This document shows, piece after piece, positions 13,231 to 26,091 of a stretch of DNA of 64,000 nt. How positions within the stretch are numbered: position 1 is the first letter of the stretch; each line of letters begins with the position of its first letter. Both the position numbers and the translations under genes were made by a program. A model generated the notes under the pieces. That model saw nothing but the letters and a program-made list of their open reading frames with translations. It was not told where the DNA came from and made no database searches. Origin of the DNA: Ascaphus truei (taxonomy: Eukaryota > Chordata > Amphibia > Anura > Ascaphidae); assembly GCA_036426205.1 (NCBI GenBank), contig CM071574.1, positions 13,285,648 to 13,349,647 on the forward strand, given 5' to 3'.

Positions 13231-14440
13231 CTCACTGTCACTTCCCCAGTATTAGTCCTGCGGGGTCGACACGCCCACCCCCACCCCCACCTGACACTTG
13301 TGAGCAGCAATCTGCGTAACTTTGGCAAAACTTCCACTCTCTTTGCGTAATTTACAACAGTGGCGTAACCCCACCCTGTGCTCTAATCATGCACTTCCCC
13401 AAACGCTATATGGGAGTAATAATGTCAAATAATTATTCTCCCATGAAACAATGTACTTTTTCTCTCAACAATCCGGACATCAAAAGCTACCAGGCACTAA
13501 GTTTTAAATATACATGCAAAAAAATAATAATCAGCAGAGCTATTGAGGTTTGGTCAATTACTCAGATGTGTGATTGTTACCACTGCCAGCCAGATATGTT
13601 ACTAAGACGATCACACACAATACGAGATGAGCTGAATACACACCGCATACCATGATTAGCCATATTCTTAAATGTATTAAATAAATGTAGTTTCATTTGT
13701 GCTTTTTTGATTTCAGAAGGAATACATTATGCTTGATTGTTCATACGAATAACATAACACTTAATTATTGGATGATTTGACAGATGGCATTTCTGCCAAC
13801 CAGACAGCCAATGCCAGCTTGCACAGTGCTGCTGTCATCTTGGGATTTACAACGAAAGCACCCAGGAATAAGACTGTTCTAAGGAACCACTAATACAAAT
13901 CTACTTTTTAAAAGGGCACATCTTTATAGGATTAATAATACAGCCTAAACTACTTGGGAGGGGACAAAGGGTAAATACCTTTCACCCCTAATTAGTAGAC
14001 CTTGGGGGTGTTATTGAAAGATCCCAGCATTAAGCAGCTGTTAGCTGCAAAATGGGGTACAGATGTACCTCCACAGATTTTTTACACTGTTTTGTGCCTC
14101 TCATATTTGCTTAGAACACTGACTGCGGAGAACATTTTTTCACCCCATTTTGCAGCAGAGAACTGCTGAGTGCTGCAGTCACGTACCACATCTTCAGCCC
14201 TGCTTCCTAGCCAAGAGTCGCTGCAGCGTCAATCGCTTGTTAGTGCTAGCGAAATGAATGATGTTTAGAATAGCGTTGTTAATGTGTAGACATTTTTAAA
14301 TAACCCCTTTGTTTTCTGTCAAAAAATATTTTTCAGGGTTCAGTAGCCTTTACGTAGTTCATTGCTCTCCTAATATATTATATTGTTACACCCCTACTGT
14401 AACCCCTTCTGTGCCAGAGTAGCCTTCAATGCACTGCAAA
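13231..14440. other. Intronic sequence, no gene seen
   Basis: Intronic DNA between the polypyrimidine tract and the SINE. No exon, RNA gene or transposon end recognised. Confidence 0.4.
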
Positions 14441-14706
14441 GCTCTACGTTCTCCCTGGAGAAGGAGTGACTTAGTGAGTAAAGACAAGGACACTGAGTTG
14501 ACTCAGAGGACCCTGGTTCAATTCCTGGTGTCAGCTCCTGGTGACCTTGAGTAAGTCACCTTATCTCCCTGTGCCTCAGGCACCAAAATGAGAGATTGTA
14601 AACTCATCTGTACAGGGACTGTGTCTGTAAAAAAAATCCTATGTACTGTAATTGTGAAGTTCTTTGAGTCCCATTGGGAGAAAAGTGCTACATGAAATAA
14701 AGCTGT
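14441..14706 (+). repeat. CORE-type (MIR-like) tRNA-derived SINE
   Basis: The 5' part has a tRNA-like head with an A-box-like TGACTTAGTGAG and a B box GGTTCAATTCC (one mismatch to GGTTCRANTCC). Next comes a CORE-like segment, GACCTTGAGTAAGTCACC followed by CCCTGTGCCTCAGGCACC, then a tail with AGATTGTAAACTC and GAAATAAAGC. This head-core-tail order is that of CORE-SINEs. A relative on the opposite strand lies at 34682-34880. Confidence 0.75.
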
Positions 14707-14718
14707 TATTACTTACCA

Positions 14719-14876
14719 CTTAGATGGTAAGCTCTTCGGGGCAGGGACTCCTTTTCCTAATGTTACGTTTATGTCTGAAGCGCTTCTTCCCATTACGTGT
14801 TATATTATGTCACGTGTATTACTGCTGAGAAGCGCTACGTACATGGATGAATAAAGATATCCATTCATACATACAA
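14719..14876 (+). repeat. SINE/LINE 3'-tail fragment
   Basis: Starts TAGATGGTAAGCTCTTCGG and continues through GAAGCGCTACGTACATGG to a TAAAGATATCCATTCATAC end. It is nearly collinear with 4050-4207 and sits directly after the CORE-SINE, so it is either a second insertion or a compound tail. Confidence 0.6.
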
Positions 14877-15557
14877 AGCACAGAAAGGGTTATAGGACAA
14901 ATTCTAGTGGCCTCAATCACAGTTACTCTAGGTACATGTCAGAAAGCCTTTGCAGTGGGGGTGAACTGTATTTATAACTCAACTTGAAAACCGCTGTATC
15001 ACCTAGAAGGGAAGTGGATCTGCACTGTCAAATCACCAGGAGGCCGTGACAAAGGGAGCTGGCTGCTTGACACACGGTGTAACAACATAGCAAACACCTT
15101 TAATTCTGTCATGTCTCATACCCTTTACTTTTCACACATTTGTGGCTGCTCCAACATTGACACTTACACTTTTTTTTTTTTTTTTTTTTTACTAAATAAG
15201 GAAATCTTATCTAAACTAAAAAGCAACACCTGTATAGATATTCTTGTACCCTTAAAAGAAAAAAAAAGAAAACAACTTCATGAATTCCTCGAGAACATTG
15301 GGTTATATTTCACAAATATAACGCTAATAGTAGATTAACAAGATGTCAAAGGTTGATAACACATTTTTTTGTATGCTCGCAAGATTGTAATATATTTATG
15401 TATCTGCTCTTATAATATGTAATTAATATAATTAACCACTTCATGGCCGAATTATTATGATTGAGAATGAATGTACCGTAACTTCCTCCGGATACATTAC
15501 TGAAGACATACAAACAGAAGTGCCTCTCTATAACTCTCATATCACCACATCCCTACC

Positions 15558-15908
15558 CAGAGCCGTCTTAACACACGGGCATGCTGGGCAGTTGCCCGGG
15601 GGCCCCACGAGCATAGGGGCCCCATGCTAATCTATGCACAGACCAGAATGTAACATGAATTTTCCGATCACCCGCCTCAACATTCAAATCTCCCGCTAAC
15701 TCGGTAGAAGGAGAAAAATTACGACTTGTAGCGGAGAGTCGGCGTGTCTGCATTCGTGTGAGAAATGTTGCCGTTTTTATTGCTTGCAATGTTATGGAAG
15801 CCGAATATTGTAACAGATTTGCGGGAGGAATTAACGGCTGGGGTTGTGTAGGCAGGACCCCATGCACTGCTTTGCCTGGGGTCCTATAATGCTGTTTAGA
15901 TGGCCCTG
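15558..15908. mobile_element. hAT MITE (CAGAGCCGTCTTAACA termini)
   Basis: The left end CAGAGCCGTCTTAACA and the reverse complement of the right end CAGGGCCATCTAAACA match at 12-13 of 16 positions. A perfect 8-bp target duplication TCCCTACC flanks the element (15550-15557 and 15909-15916). Length is 351 bp with no transposase. The sub-terminal GGGGCCCC motif is typical of this kind of hAT MITE. Confidence 0.85.
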
Positions 15909-15916
15909 TCCCTACC

Positions 15917-18168
15917 CCCTGCATTGTTCAATAAACTCTTTTCACTAAATGAACCTTTTCTATTTTACATGTATGTTGCATTTCTGTGTTGTGGGAGGAA
16001 ATAGAAATTAGTGATCCTGACATTTCTGATCACAGACAGCAGGGATTGAAGTTTTGTAGCACAGTGTATAGAAGGAGTTCTCAGTTAGCCTCCTCACTGC
16101 TGGATAGGCTTGCAACCCACTGCTCTATAATGCTTTGCAGACCACTCCAGCAGGGAGGGGTACAGGGATGGTGTCAAAAATGTACCAGAGTTTTTTTTTT
16201 TTTGCATGTAAATTCTCTGGGAACAATTATGTCTGGCAATGTTGAAAGAAAGCTCAATAAAACAGAGATTCTATGTATAGAGATCCTATCTGTTGAGTGA
16301 AAGTGGTTATTGCTTAATACACAAAGAGTTAAGCAGTTTTTCAGCATTGCTGTGTAGGTTAATATCACAGCTGCCTGGTAAAGTAATATCCCAGGACCTC
16401 GCTTAACAAAAGCTTCCCTTTGCAAACAGAATCCTACACCCCCTCCCCAAGTGTCCAAAGGTGTTTACTGAAGTAAATCTGCCTAAATCCTCCATTGCTT
16501 GGGTCATGGGGATAGCAAAGAGGGTTGAAGGTGTAGGGATAATCTCTTTTTGTACCAATGTTTCTAAATCTTCTGGGAACAAAATCAGAAATCTCTGTCA
16601 CATGCTTCTTTTCAACTTGTAACATCTCGGTTCTTACCAAGATTTTTTAATATATATGAGCCAAGATGTCCCATTCCTTAGTAGGAGTACTTTAGTATAT
16701 AGGAATACCTTCAAAATTAGGAATACCTAAGGAATCACCATGTGCAATGTTCTGACTGTGAAGCAGAATGTTCATTGTAAATTGTAAGAAGATATGAATC
16801 TTTTTGCTGCTGAGAACCTGCTCACATTTGAAGAGGAGTTTTTCAGGAGTGACAGTGTGGGTAGGACAGGAGCTTGTGGATGAAAACTTGTCACTTATGA
16901 TATCTGCACTGGTACAATTCTTCCATTGGGAGATAGTGAGCATTATATTTTACATGTTGCAAATGGGTATGAGAAACAAAGTAAAATGTGACAGGTCTGC
17001 CTGAAAGGGCTTACATACTCCTCTGTAAGCAGGATCTGTTTATAAATAAACCTCTCATTAAAAGCAAGAATACATCAGAACAGCCTCTGGTTTTAGGGGT
17101 AAAAGTAATTTAAAAATGGTGCACTTTTTATAGAATTTTTTTTTGTGTCTCATTTGAAACAGTGAATCAAAGCAATCAAAGCTCATTATCCAGATAGGTC
17201 TATTCTAAAAATAAAAAAAATCACACCCTTTCATCAAATTACTCTCTTATTTTCTGCTCACAACTTCAGATTAGCAGGCTGCATAAATCACCAGTGGGAT
17301 GTCTTTATTATTATTTTGAATTTTCCATATGACTTTCTGCACATATGACTTTCCTTTGAAATGTGCTTACATCTAATAAAGCCTAATATTGTAGCATGAT
17401 GTTATTATGATACCCTGGCTCAATCCGATGAATAAATATTAGCCTGGGCAGCACTGAACAGGGAGGGGTACACACACCTGACTTACCAGAAGGGACTTAG
17501 AATATGATCTGTCTATGACACTTTTTACCTCAAGTGTTAAAGCAATAGCCACGAATAGTACATGCATGCCATCTTGTAACACTATCTGCCTGTCAGAGGA
17601 GCCAAGGCTGCTTAGAGCAGGAGCTATATAAGGCTTGTAACTAGGGAAAGCCCAACAAACAGCCACAAACACCTAAGTTATTTTACTCAGACTCCACCCT
17701 GTGCCCCCCCCCCTTTCTCACTCTCTTTTTTTCCCCTTTTCATCTTGCCTTTCTGTTGCAGAATGCAAATGTAGCCTGCCGGCGGTGAAAGGGCTGAATT
17801 GTGATTAAGAAGAAGAAGAGCTCCTTTCTTTGTTCTCCCCTCAGGGGATGTTTACTGGGAGAGACACAGCGGATCAGATATGAAAGGCATTCAGGTCAGC
17901 ATTGATGTGAGCGAAAGTGAAATCATACCTAAGGCATTCAAGAGACCGCCGTGTCAGGGGTTCAGCTAACGGTGCAGCCACTCTGTGTGTCTCCCCTGTC
18001 AGGCAGCAATAATAATAATAATAAAAAAAAAAAAAACCCCACATACAGGCAAAACTGCGGATTTACAGAAATAGGAAACTTTCTAACACACCATACAACC
18101 CAAAGGAGTTCAGCTCTCCTCTTCTAGAGGTTGAAGAGGCAATCAGCAAGTTACAATACTTTTAACAA
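15917..18168. other. Intronic sequence with one exon-like plus-strand acceptor; no gene assigned
   Basis: No transposon is recognised. At 17702-17761 a long pyrimidine run ends in TTGCAG on the plus strand, an excellent 3' splice-acceptor shape. It is followed by an octamer ATGCAAAT and a purine-rich AAGAAGAAGAAGAGC. An AAT triplet run plus poly(A) lies at 18009-18037. Without transcripts no exon is called. Confidence 0.4.
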
Positions 18169-18280
18169 TTTTGATATGTTGAAAAAAAGTGTAATATGTG
18201 TGTGTATATATATATATATATATATGATATATATATATATAATATATATATATATTTACACTTTTTTCAACATATCAAAA
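18169..18280. repeat. Near-perfect palindrome with (TA)n loop
   Basis: The arm at 18169-18194 (TTTTGATATGTTG then A-run and GTGTAA) is repeated in reverse complement at 18255-18280, differing by one A in the run. The 60-bp loop is (TG)n/(TA)n. This can extrude as a cruciform. It lacks obvious transposon ends. Confidence 0.85.
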
Positions 18281-18678
18281 AAAGTATATATATATATATA
18301 TATTTAGAATATATGTAATTATCCTCAGAAGTACAAATATTAGAAGTAAAATGATTCACACCCTCATATTATCTTATTTGATTTCCTTTTAAACTTCTTA
18401 TAAGTCCATGAGAGACCAACTAAATCTTGAGCAGAGCTATACACGAATTCCACCGAATTAGCTGCAATAGTCCTGTCTGCTGGGTGGAGAAATGTAGGGA
18501 TCTTACTTTTTTTAAATTTATACTCCCACTGCCTAAATATTCTTTCATCAGTCTCTCCCAGTAGTAAGATGATGCTGTTGGCATAAACAGATATATGTAA
18601 ATATGAATAAACTAATTGACAGTAAATCTAAAGAACTTAATTGTGAGAAGACTAATTATACACATAATGGAAATAGAA

Positions 18679-18683
<5 letters not shown>

Positions 18684-18732
<49 letters not shown>

Positions 18733-18743
18733 ACACACACACG
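18684..18743. repeat. (AC)n microsatellite
   Basis: About 28 AC units with one CC interruption near 18732, in the ZEB2 intron. Confidence 0.9.
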
Positions 18744-20265
18744 CCATCACACATATATCCTTTCTTACATATACACAACATCATACATACATACATTGAA
18801 AGGGTTCAGTTTACATTTCGATGTTCTGCAAAAGTGTCTGTCAAAACAAGCTGCCGCACAAGCATATCCATTTTTATTTATTTTTTGCTCATTTATTAAT
18901 TAATTAAATATAATCCTGAATATTTTCAACTAGTGTTTCTGCCTCTCTGCTTTCAAATCGCTTTCTTCATTTTCTAAAAAAAAAAAGACAACTAAAGAGC
19001 AATGAAAAAGGTGTCTGCCTTGGCTATTCAGACAATTGCACCCTTGTGGGAATGCTGGAATGAATGGTACAGTGGACACCCCAGCACTATTGACGTTATA
19101 AACATGTAAATGAAACACATTAGAGCAGACAATCAATTGTCTGTGAGCACTGCAAACCTGCACTCTCTTTCTGTTTGACAGGCACAAAATACTCACTACC
19201 TTGGGAAGCCAGGGTGTAGAAAAAAGGACAAAGAGTTTTTTTACATGAAAAAAAGCACCTTAAAGCATTTGAATAGCACAAATGCCAAAAGAAACTGTTT
19301 TAGGGGAGTATTTCCTACCACGTATGGTGAATGCAGAGCTGTTCTAAAGAATCAACCCTCTTCTTCCTACCTTAAGGGTCAATGCACATTTCCCTATAAA
19401 CTATTCCCAGTGTGTCACTGGCTTCTTTCTGCAACTACCCTGCAAGCTTTGCTTTGTTGCTATAAATGACTGAATCTATATATTCTACACATAGGTTGCA
19501 ATCAATTATTTTCTATGTTTTTCACCTTGTTACATACTAACAATTTCCTATTTTTCTAAATGTTACAAGAAGAAATAAAAAATAAAAACTTAATGTGCAT
19601 CTATTAAAATGTCACAACATCTTACAGTGATGCCTTATTATAGCTGCAGCCTTATCTTAATATACAAATGCAATACAATTGTTTTTTTAATTAGAATTGA
19701 TTTTACTAGTTAGTGTTGCAAAAAAAAATTAAATAATTTACAAATATATATATAAACATTTCTGGTAAACAAAATAATGAGCGAGTTTAATTTAGATTAG
19801 CAAACAATAACAAGAGGTTGCAAAAAAATATATTTTTGCAACGGGTCTTCAATCTTGAAATGATAACTGACAAATTGAGAGTTCACTACGTTTGATATTA
19901 TTGGAAAAATCTGCAGTTATGATAAATAGTTTTGTAGAAAATCTGTGAGATTTCGTTTAGAAAGGTGGTACTACAACTCTTCAATCGTGTCTAATATTGA
20001 AGACAAAACATCCCATCACTAGGCAAAGATCAAAGCTTATCCCATGGATCAATAAAACACGCTATCGGATAGCTGCCTCCCCACTGTCATTTCTGATGGC
20101 AGTTTGTACATTTCGTTTTTATGCTCTGTACAGCAAACGATTATTTATTTATCAATATCCCCGATATTAATAAACAAAAAAAATAAATATTTCAAACTGT
20201 AAGCAATTTAACAAGGGTGGCATGGTATTAAAGTTTGATAAAATCAGTAAAGTTTTGCAAAGGAG

Positions 20266-20271
<6 letters not shown>

Positions 20272-20301
<30 letters not shown>
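20272..20301. repeat. (AC)n microsatellite
   Basis: About 14 AC units preceded by a short TATATA run. Confidence 0.85.
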
Positions 20302-23225
20302 ACACCACATACACGTGTAAACATAAACAATCTGGATTAACATTTTACTTTACACAGTGGGAAGGATTTTGCTACCTGCATCAAACTTTGTAAGAAGCGA
20401 TCAGCCCCAGTTTGTTAGCAAAGGAGAAAGGAATTATATAGCCTTTATATGACAGGCTTGCAAAAGTTTCCTTTTTTGCCCTGCTGATGCAGATATCCCG
20501 GCTTGATAACGGATTGTGCTAATGATCTGTGGGATGTAATCTTAGAAAAGAGGCATTTATTTCCAGGAAAAGTGTTACAAAGTGAGTCAGGAGACTTGGA
20601 ATCATCTGACAAAACTCTGAAACCTACAAGCCTCCCAGATCTCCTTTGTACTTCTCCTATACAATCTCAACATTGTCTTTCACTTGTCATCCCCTCGGTT
20701 TCTGAGACCAGATATTTTTTTTGTTGGCTATGACTCCCACTTGAATTAAATGATATATATTTTTCCCCCAGTTACAGTGTTTTCTGTTTTGCTTCTGTGA
20801 TGTACTGTCTCTTTCCGCCACTTTCCTCACCACTCCTGATCAATTAGGTTGTCCAGTAAAATCATTAGGGTTAGCTTTCAAATCCCAGATGCGTTTCTGG
20901 CTCTCCTCCCCCCGTCCCACCTTTAGTCTTTCAATAATTTCACAAAGCATTCGCATCTAATCCTGCACACTACCAGTCTTTCAATGGTACAAAAACCTTT
21001 TCACATTTATCTTCCACTTGATTTGTTCTTTTTTTCTGCTTTTGCCTTTATTTTATTTTCAGTGTATCTCATCCCAGTTCCCCTGATCACCATCTCTGTG
21101 TGTATCTTACATTCCCCTTTTTCATTATTCTATTGCGTTCGGGGGTATTTCTATGATTTTTGATAAACATCATCATATTTAGTGTTATCAGCAATGACAC
21201 AAGCGCAGACCTGACATATTTTCCCTGAGTCCAGGAGAGAGAAAAAATCCACTCAGTTTAGATAAATCTTGGCAGGTCCCAAAGGAAAAGGCTTCAGATA
21301 CAGCCTTTACAAAAGAGAGAAAATAGGAAAAAATCTGCTATTTAAAAGCAGGGACTTCTTAGGGTTTAGCAAATCAAATATTCAATGAACATCAAACAAC
21401 ACAATAACTTTTGTTTCTGACATTGCCTTATACATGTTGGTAACCTATATACTTCCATATCCTTACCAATCAAGTTATCAATCTACTATCACCACATGGA
21501 GAACCCCAGTTAAACTTCTACCTAAGAGTGATGTGCCAAAATATAATTTAAAGAAGTAGGTGTGCGGATTCTTTAGGCATGTATGACTTTAAAAGGTTTG
21601 TTACATGACACTGAATATATATTATTTACCCCGTCTTAGAACTTCCACTGTCGCATTTTCTTTACGGAGAATATTTTTTGGGGACAAAACATGTAACATA
21701 AGCGCAAAGACAAACCACAGCATGTGATACATCATACACACCCTATCTGTGAAGCATGACTAGCTAGCATCCCCCACATCAAGCGGACAAAGAAATAAAC
21801 TTAGATTTACTGCACACTGTGTATGTATTTGTCCTGTTTACATTCTGCCTGCTTTCATCTAAAAAAAAAAATCCTGTTTAACACAAGAAAAAGAGATACT
21901 TGACACAATGCTTTTGTTATCCAGTTATCAGCAACGTGCTTTAGATACTTGGTAGGGGGAGAAAAGCCCCACAACAGACATTGATTTGAGAAAATCAATA
22001 ACCAACATTTAATAAAAAAGGATGGACTCAACACAAGAGGGGAAAGGGAAACATTACATGTAATTGTAGCCTCTGCTAAATTGCACAGAGGTGAGGGCAA
22101 TGGGAGATCTGCTCTGTGAGGACCACCTCAAATAATGACAGACAGAAGGGTAAGAAAATACTTTACAACAGATCATACTAGCGGATCATCTGCAGCTGAC
22201 CAGGGCATACTACAAGGGCTGTTGTTTTTTAATACTAAGACAAGTAAATAGATCAAAGACACAAATAGTTTCCTACTAAAATTCCTCTATCACCCCCCCC
22301 CCCCTCCTAATATGGCTCAACACCTCCACCACAACAGCGTTTCAACACAAGAATGAACACACACATAAGCTTAAGAAAACAAAAAGACCTCTTGATTTGT
22401 ACTTAATATAGTGCTACTACCTTCTTGCGTTAGCTCTATAAAATCCAAGGGGGGAAATAATTGAGACAAGTTAAGATCAGGCAATCCATTCATGATAGCT
22501 CTTCTGTCGGAAAGTTCCGTGAAGTAGGAAGGAGTAGTGGCTTTAAGAACCATGCAGCTTCAGAGCAAGGAATAAGCCTGAGAAATGATCTGGATGCAGA
22601 CCCTGACCACTAAAACCTGGGGGAAATGATATCAGACTGGGAAATAGGCACACACACAGAATATCCCTAGCAATCCCTCAACAAGGGGGTGACAGCGACA
22701 CACACATGGATGTTTGTACATTTTTAGCAATTACGTTTCATTTTCGGTTATTTTTTTTTTTTAATGAAATAAAAGTGATTCGTTTCATTCTGTTGATCTG
22801 CTTTAGTTTTCTGGGGGAATACCCTGCTTTGTTTCTTGGCTGTTCTATCAAGCATAACCCCTTCAGCTGCAGTACCCCCTCCTCCCATAAAGATGTAGGG
22901 TTTGGGTGATTCTGACAACAAGAAACAAGCTAGAAAGTGGCAAAGCTTGTGAGCCCTACAGGTCTGAGAGCTGCTTCCAAGGCACAGGCTGCAGAGGCGA
23001 GGAAGAAAGAAAGAGAACTAGCGGTTTGTGTCATTGCTGGAGGCTGCCTACTGGGAAGAAGCCAGGACCGTTATGTGGGAGAAATACTTTCAGGAGGAAG
23101 ACAGGAAACTTTCAGCATTAAACCGCCACCCTGTACCCCACACAACTCAAACTTCAGCCCCTGATCCCCTAACTCCCTGCTTCTCCACCCTGCCCCCCTC
23201 CCCTCACTCACAGTGACCAGAAACA

Positions 23226-23239
23226 GGGGGGGGGGGGGG
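23226..23239. repeat. G homopolymer 160 bp inside the ZEB2 intron from its donor
   Basis: Fourteen consecutive G on the plus strand (C in the ZEB2 transcript), between AACA and AATC. Confidence 0.9.
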
Positions 23240-23387
23240 AATCTGAGATCTGCTCACTTTCCCTGGGATCCCTTCAACTCTCTGTAACCTCCAGCATTAC
23301 AACAGGCGATCTACCGCACAAAGCGTGTTGTTAGCCAGCCTGGGCTGCTCTAGGGGGGGATGCAGAAGAAAGGGAAGGGTCGGTTCA

Positions 23388-23543
<156 letters not shown>

Positions 23544-24650
23544 CTAACAACCAAACACAGCAACAATGTGGGCATTGGTAGATCCAATTTAAAAGCAGGG
23601 CGCCAAATGATGCCGAAATATTACACACACAAAGAAGCAGATACAGTGTCCTATTCCTCGATCCTGTGGATCCCCCGATTTGTTTTTAGTGTGGGACCGG
23701 TAAGGAGATCAGACAAGAATTACAGTACATCTTCCAAGTGACTCATAACTCATGACCGTATGAGGGAATGCACAGTTTTACAGTATGCTGCTTGAGTCAA
23801 TGCATCGCTTCCTCTGTAAGATCCCTTAGCTCCCTTCTACAACTTTGTTTAATATGTGCATACAGATGTTGAGATCCATGGCAAACGAAAGGACACTGAA
23901 TTCAGTTATGAAGGAAGAAGATGAACATCTGATCTTACACAGAGGCAGGTTACTGACACCACAAATGGGTTGGTCTTTCATCCAACATTCATTGATAATG
24001 GAGAAAAGTAAGTGCAATTAAACCCTCTTGAGTTTTCTCACTTCATGTGTCTGCTCATAAGAAAAAAAAAAAAAAAAACCCCAAGGAAAAGTACTGAGCT
24101 GTTATTCTATCACTGGGAAGCAGCAGGGTCATGTTTAGGGGTGTAAACTTTTGTGCATAGTGCAAAGTTACATTTCAAATAGACTGTCAAAAAATGTGGG
24201 GGGGTTGAGGGGAGGGTTGGGGAGTCTCATAGAAGACTTCAGAAATTAAGTCCATCTTCAAGAAGATGCTGTGGCTTTAAAGGGCTTTAACTTGAGGATT
24301 AGTTTAAACAGGGGCTGTAAAAGATGTAACAGATGCAAACAGTAAAACAAGGGCAATTAACCCCTACTCTACGGAATAAAATCCACGATAACCTTTAGTT
24401 CTAGTAAACCTTAGAGAAGTTTGAGGTTGGTGTCCAAGTTTAACACCTTTGCACATTTTCCAATCTCTCTCCTGCCAGGACAAACATTTTCAAAGTGTCA
24501 AATGAAGGTTTACAAATGTGGAATCCAAAGACTATATAAACACAACAACAAATGACAAACACACACACAAGGATGTATATGTTTACTACAAGTATGTGTG
24601 TTAAAATAAACAAATCATTCCACAAATATACACACACACATATATTTACA

Positions 24651-24695
24651 TATGTGTGTGTGTTGTGTTTGTGTTGTGTGTGTGTGTGTGTGTGT
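24651..24695. repeat. (TG)n microsatellite with flanking CA
   Basis: TG-rich run interrupted by two TTG units, preceded by a CACACACA block at 24630-24640, so that local foldback is possible. Confidence 0.85.
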
Positions 24696-26070
24696 ATTTG
24701 TCTACACACACAGCTACAAAATACACCAATACATCAATTCTATCCACAATTGCACATAAAACTCAGTTTGGTGATTGCCTGATATGTGTTAGAATGGGTT
24801 CTATAACTTTTCCAATGCACGTATTTGTTTTTGTTACAGGCTCTAATTCTAAACTTAATATATACATCAAATAAATTGGATAGATACACTCATTTAGCAA
24901 GCTATAAAACGTCCTCATATCACATTACCATATATTGCTCAACATATTTACACATAGTATTATTAAATACCATTTATTAAAACGATGTAAGTAAAGTTAC
25001 ACTAAAATATAGATAACAAATAAGTAAAACATGAAATATTGATTCCCAACTGGATTTGTGCAGACGAATTGAAACAAAATTCAAGTCACTACTTTCACTT
25101 CTTTCTTTTTTTATCACAGAAGCTGAGGTGTTAGTTTGTTAACACATACACAAAATAAAAAATAAAGAAATGAAACTTGCTAAATAAACACAAAAATAGA
25201 CTGGGCAGCTGTTTCTGCACAAATGACTACAAATGTCATAATATGAGCTATAAACATATTTTATGTAAATATTATCTACTGCGAATTAATTAACAGGTAA
25301 ATCCAAACTTTCAGATGCTGATGTGATGTACATGGCAAAATAAATTCCATTTACAAAACAATTTTCTATGACTTAAGCCACATGTTTATCTTCCTTTTAA
25401 ATAAAACCTAAAGATCAAACTTCAGAATACACCTTTTTTTTTACCTGCATGACCAGGTGATTGGCTGGGCTTATTGAAAAAAAATCGTCATATTAATCAT
25501 CAAAATCCCCCTAATAACACTACAAAACTGCAACACCATCTGCACAAATCAAGTTAGGAATTATACCTGCAAATACATAAACACAGGGGAAAATATATAT
25601 ATATATACATATAAGTAAGAACATACCTTCAAAGTCCTGGGGATAGTTTGGATAAGAAATCTTAAGAAGCAAAAGCATGAAGAACCAGCACATATGCCCC
25701 AAAAGGTGAGGTCCTGGAGATATTGTAAGCCTTAGAAAGAGTAGGGGAAGGACCGTTATTCCTGCTGGGCAGGTTAGGACTGATCTCTTTCTGCCACTCC
25801 AGGAAACACAAACCTGGGGACGGACTGACGTGTTACGCTTCTTCTAATGACATTTTTTTCTTTTTCTTCTCTGTGTTACATAGAGGAGAGACCCTGACAC
25901 ACACGCCACCTATCTTTCTGGGGAGGGATAATTGAAGAGCACCAAACGTGAGCATCATGTGGAAACGTGATCACCAAGTTTCTCTCTGGGAAAGGATCTG
26001 GGATAGATTATACCTTGAAGTCTCAGCAAACGCTTAGTGGAAGAAATGCAATTCCACCTCCCTTTCTCTC

Positions 26071-26091
26071 CCCCCCCCCCCCCCCCCCCCC
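26071..26091. repeat. C homopolymer (about 20) upstream of the ZEB2 coding exon
   Basis: A run of about 20 C on the plus strand followed by CTCCTCCTC-type pyrimidine sequence. On the minus (ZEB2 sense) strand this is a long G run, about 2.6 kb upstream of the first coding exon, where the 5'UTR intron or promoter zone is expected. The local bases can form G-quadruplexes. Confidence 0.85.
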
